Part shown: one piece after another, positions 61,617-64,000 of the stretch
Layout of the letters: each line of letters opens with the position of its first letter
Position numbering within the stretch: position 1 is the first letter of the stretch
Source of the DNA: Ailanthus altissimus
Lineage: Eukaryota > Streptophyta > Magnoliopsida > Sapindales > Simaroubaceae
Direction: 5' to 3'
DNA length: 64,000 nucleotides
Assembly (NCBI GenBank): GCA_946807835.1
Contig: OX327706.1
Coordinates: forward strand, 20,945,001 to 21,009,000
Program-made: the position numbers and the translations under genes
Notes under the pieces: generated by a model
Seen by the model: only the letters and a program-made list of their open reading frames with translations
The model's database searches: none
What the model was told of the DNA's origin: nothing

Positions 61617-63308
61617 AATCTAAACATGAGTGGTAAAATATACAAATTTTCAAAATTTTAAAATAACCAACAAACATTAAAATATTTATATTAAAGTAAA
61701 ACATAAATGTGCAAAACCACTGTAAGAAAAAATGTCACCATTACTAGATTCGATGAAAGAATTATTTCTCAATTGTTACATATCAGCATAAGAGGTCAAT
61801 TGTTAGCGCAAAATATAAAAGGGTATAAACCTACAATTATAAAATTATTACAATTTGGTGAACCTATGAAATTGTTATTATGTCCTATTTTCTAGATGCT
61901 TTCATTATATCACTGATAAAAACTTATGGCCCGAGTCTAACTAATGCACAAGTACATGCGGTTAAGATTATGACTTATGCTTTGTTTTTGTAAATACCAA
62001 ATTAAATATAACTTGTACTGATCAATTACAACATAACACCCGTCTAAAGATTTATTTGGTAAAAAAGTGTTATGACTTTAAAATTATAGTTGCAGCCAAG
62101 CACAAGCAATTGTTACGAAATGAAAGAAGGGGAGTGTTCCTAAATATTGATTGTAAATTGGAAATTAAGTTTACCAAAAACTTTTGCTTATTGTACTTTA
62201 AAACAGTAGTGAAAATATCTCTATACTAAACAAAATCTTAGGTACATTTCATTAGAAACCTTATGTATATTTCACTGGAAACCTTAAGTATAGTTCATTG
62301 GTTGTTGTAAAAATGACAAAACTAAATAAAATATTGATAAGTGTCTCGGGTATATATACCTTAAGAAAATACCTTATTAATAAGAAGTTCTTGAAGACAA
62401 AAATCTAGCTAATTTATGGTAAGAAGATTAAAAAAAATTATTATAAAAAAAAGGTTGCAAAAGTGCAAATATCTTATTTATCAAAGTACCTTACAAATAG
62501 GATGGTAAAATCACATCTAGATGTGGGCACTTATTGGTACCAAATCTTATTGGGCATGATTTTTTAAGGCTATAAGTATAGTTTGAGACAAATTTGATAC
62601 ATAAAGTTTAAATTTGTAACAAATTTGAGATGAAAGATAAAATTTGTAAATACCTATAAGGATTATTTGTATATTTTTACTTATTTTAAGTTTTTTTTTA
62701 TTTTAAAATGGAACCAAACGTCATTGCTTTAAATTGTAAAACTTTCAAAACAATGTCATATAATTGAAACTTAAAATATCTAAAAGTGTCTTGAATTTTA
62801 AAAGTGTTGAATGAATTTGTTAATGTAATAGTGTTGGATGAAAATTTTATTGTAATATTATATTTGTTGTGATATGATATGTGATGTGTATAGATGCATA
62901 TAATTTTAAAAGAAAATTAAATATGCAACGGAAGTATTCATACATGTTATATAATATGTAACAAACTCAAGCATGTAATCAAATGTATGATGTGTATAGA
63001 TGCATATAATTTATATCTCATATATATTTTCATGTATGATATAAAATGAATTGTAAATAAATAACTTACCCGATTCTGAAGGTAGCTTTACAATTCTTCA
63101 AGAACTCCAAGCTTCAATTTGTTGAGCTCACCTTGAAGTGTTCACTTGCACAATTCTAATTCACAACTAAATCCGGTGGGATTATGAAGCTAGAATGACA
63201 GTCTTGAATTTCCAGCAAAGGATTGTTTTAACACTTAAAACAATTTGTCCTTATGAGTGATTACTACCAAGAGATAAAAAGAATTAAGTCTTTTCTTTAG
63301 TTCTTTAT
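61617..63308. other. AT-rich sequence, no gene
   Basis: Holds a short repeat GATGTGTATAGATGCATATAATTT at about 62883 and 62993. The open frame at 61707-61895 is not supported by any motif. Confidence 0.5.
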
Positions 63309-64000
63309 GTTAGGATATGTGCTTACCCGCCATCCCAGTTTGTATGAATATTTAGTTTATAATATTTATACAATGCATATTTTATTAAATCGTTGATAAC
63401 TTTTATTAAATGGTAGTTAAGCTTGTAACATTATAAACATGATATGATCTAAATGAATTCATATCTGGTTTAAAGAAGTTTAAACCATGGCTAAGAGTTA
63501 GCAAAACTGATAGTTATAAATATTAAGTGTTAGCAGGTTATAATAGCCAGCGAGATCTAAAAAGTTAGAACCTAATCTATAATGTAACAAAGACCTGAGA
63601 ATCTACTAGTAATGACAAAGTTGCAATAAGTTGTAATACACACTAAGAAATGTCATTATGGAAGTATCTTCTCAAATAAAGAGTTCCTGATCTACGTTCA
63701 CCAATGTGAGTCTATCGGTGATACACATAGATTAGTGTATGTCTATAGCTGTATTGTACAGATGGTTATTCTTAGTTAACCATGAGCTTGGTTGAAGTTC
63801 ATATAGACATACAGGTATTCAGTTAGGACTGGATACTGAACAGACTCAAGAGGACCCCAATAGATATCCTATGAAACCGTCAAAGGAAGGTCCTCTCGAG
63901 TTGAGTAGTATTTGTGGTCCTACGACCTGAGCGCCACGGTGAACTTGTGGGAGATCCATCATATTTTGGTTCCACGTATGTCAGAGACCTTTCATGGTCT
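63309..64000 (+). mobile_element. Probable start of an LTR or retroelement running off the window
   Basis: TGTTAGGATATGTGC at 63309 is a typical Copia LTR start, followed by several hundred bases without ORFs. The second end and internal domain lie outside the window, so this rests on the terminus style alone. Confidence 0.3.

Noticed and set aside
1..64000. CRISPR arrays, prokaryotic operons, rRNA or intact tRNA genes, organelle DNA insertions
   Set aside because: None seen. The repeats are tandem or transposon-derived, the tRNA-like patches lack complete cloverleaf parts, and no plastid or mitochondrial gene sequence was recognised.

Overview
The window is nuclear DNA of a flowering plant, most likely a woody eudicot. 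The evidence is intron-rich genes with GT-AG (once GC-AG) introns, AT-rich non-coding DNA, plant-type LINEs, Copia LTRs, tRNA-derived SINEs and MITEs, and proteins that align best from memory with Arabidopsis families. I cannot name the species.

Four intact host genes were reconstructed: (1) a secreted-peptide precursor with six SGPSPGxGH cores (11464-12003, +), PIP/prePIP-like; (2) an MRG-type chromodomain chromatin reader, 11 exons, 318 aa (26564-35442, +); (3) an HMA1-type chloroplast-envelope heavy-metal P-type ATPase, 13 exons, 826 aa (44356-53724, +); (4) a single-exon R2R3-MYB of subgroup 22 (55017-55946, -). As I recall it, Arabidopsis has prePIP2, MRG1, HMA1 and MYB73 side by side at At4g37290-At4g37260, so the window looks like a conserved micro-syntenic block expanded by transposons. 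A cinnamyl-alcohol-dehydrogenase pseudogene (36.85-39.08 kb, -) lies between MRG and HMA1. A one-motif peptide-gene remnant (21.2-21.35 kb) and an unrecognised exon-like ORF (10.27-10.48 kb, -) also look host-derived.

Layout: 1-3.3 kb, degenerate LINE (-) with a SINE inserted in it; 4.5-8.4 kb, decayed retroelement-like coding sequence; 9.0-9.95 kb, AT-rich repeat element; 10.3-12.2 kb, host island with the peptide gene; 12.2-17.3 kb, AT-rich DNA with a MITE and other repeats; 17.35-21.2 kb, 5'-truncated LINE with a target-site duplication, itself interrupted by another element that carries a SINE; 24.66-26.08 kb, three-copy tandem repeat of about 470 bp; 26.5-35.8 kb, MRG gene with two nested solo LTRs in intron 1; 36.8-39.1 kb, CAD pseudogene; 41.36-42.67 kb, tandem LTR-like repeat; 44.3-53.95 kb, HMA1 with a 1.2 kb CCGAACC-type element in intron 7; 55-56.1 kb, MYB; 58.1-60.7 kb, Copia element that kept gag and protease traces but lost integrase/RT; 60.8-64 kb, AT-rich repeats and a probable LTR start running off the end.

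The host genes do not form a pathway. They cover a defence/root signalling peptide, a histone-mark reader, a chloroplast metal pump and a stress-related MYB. The most interesting signals are the six-copy peptide precursor, the GC-AG first intron and 14-nt microexon of MRG, and several transposon insertions whose history can be read from target-site duplications.
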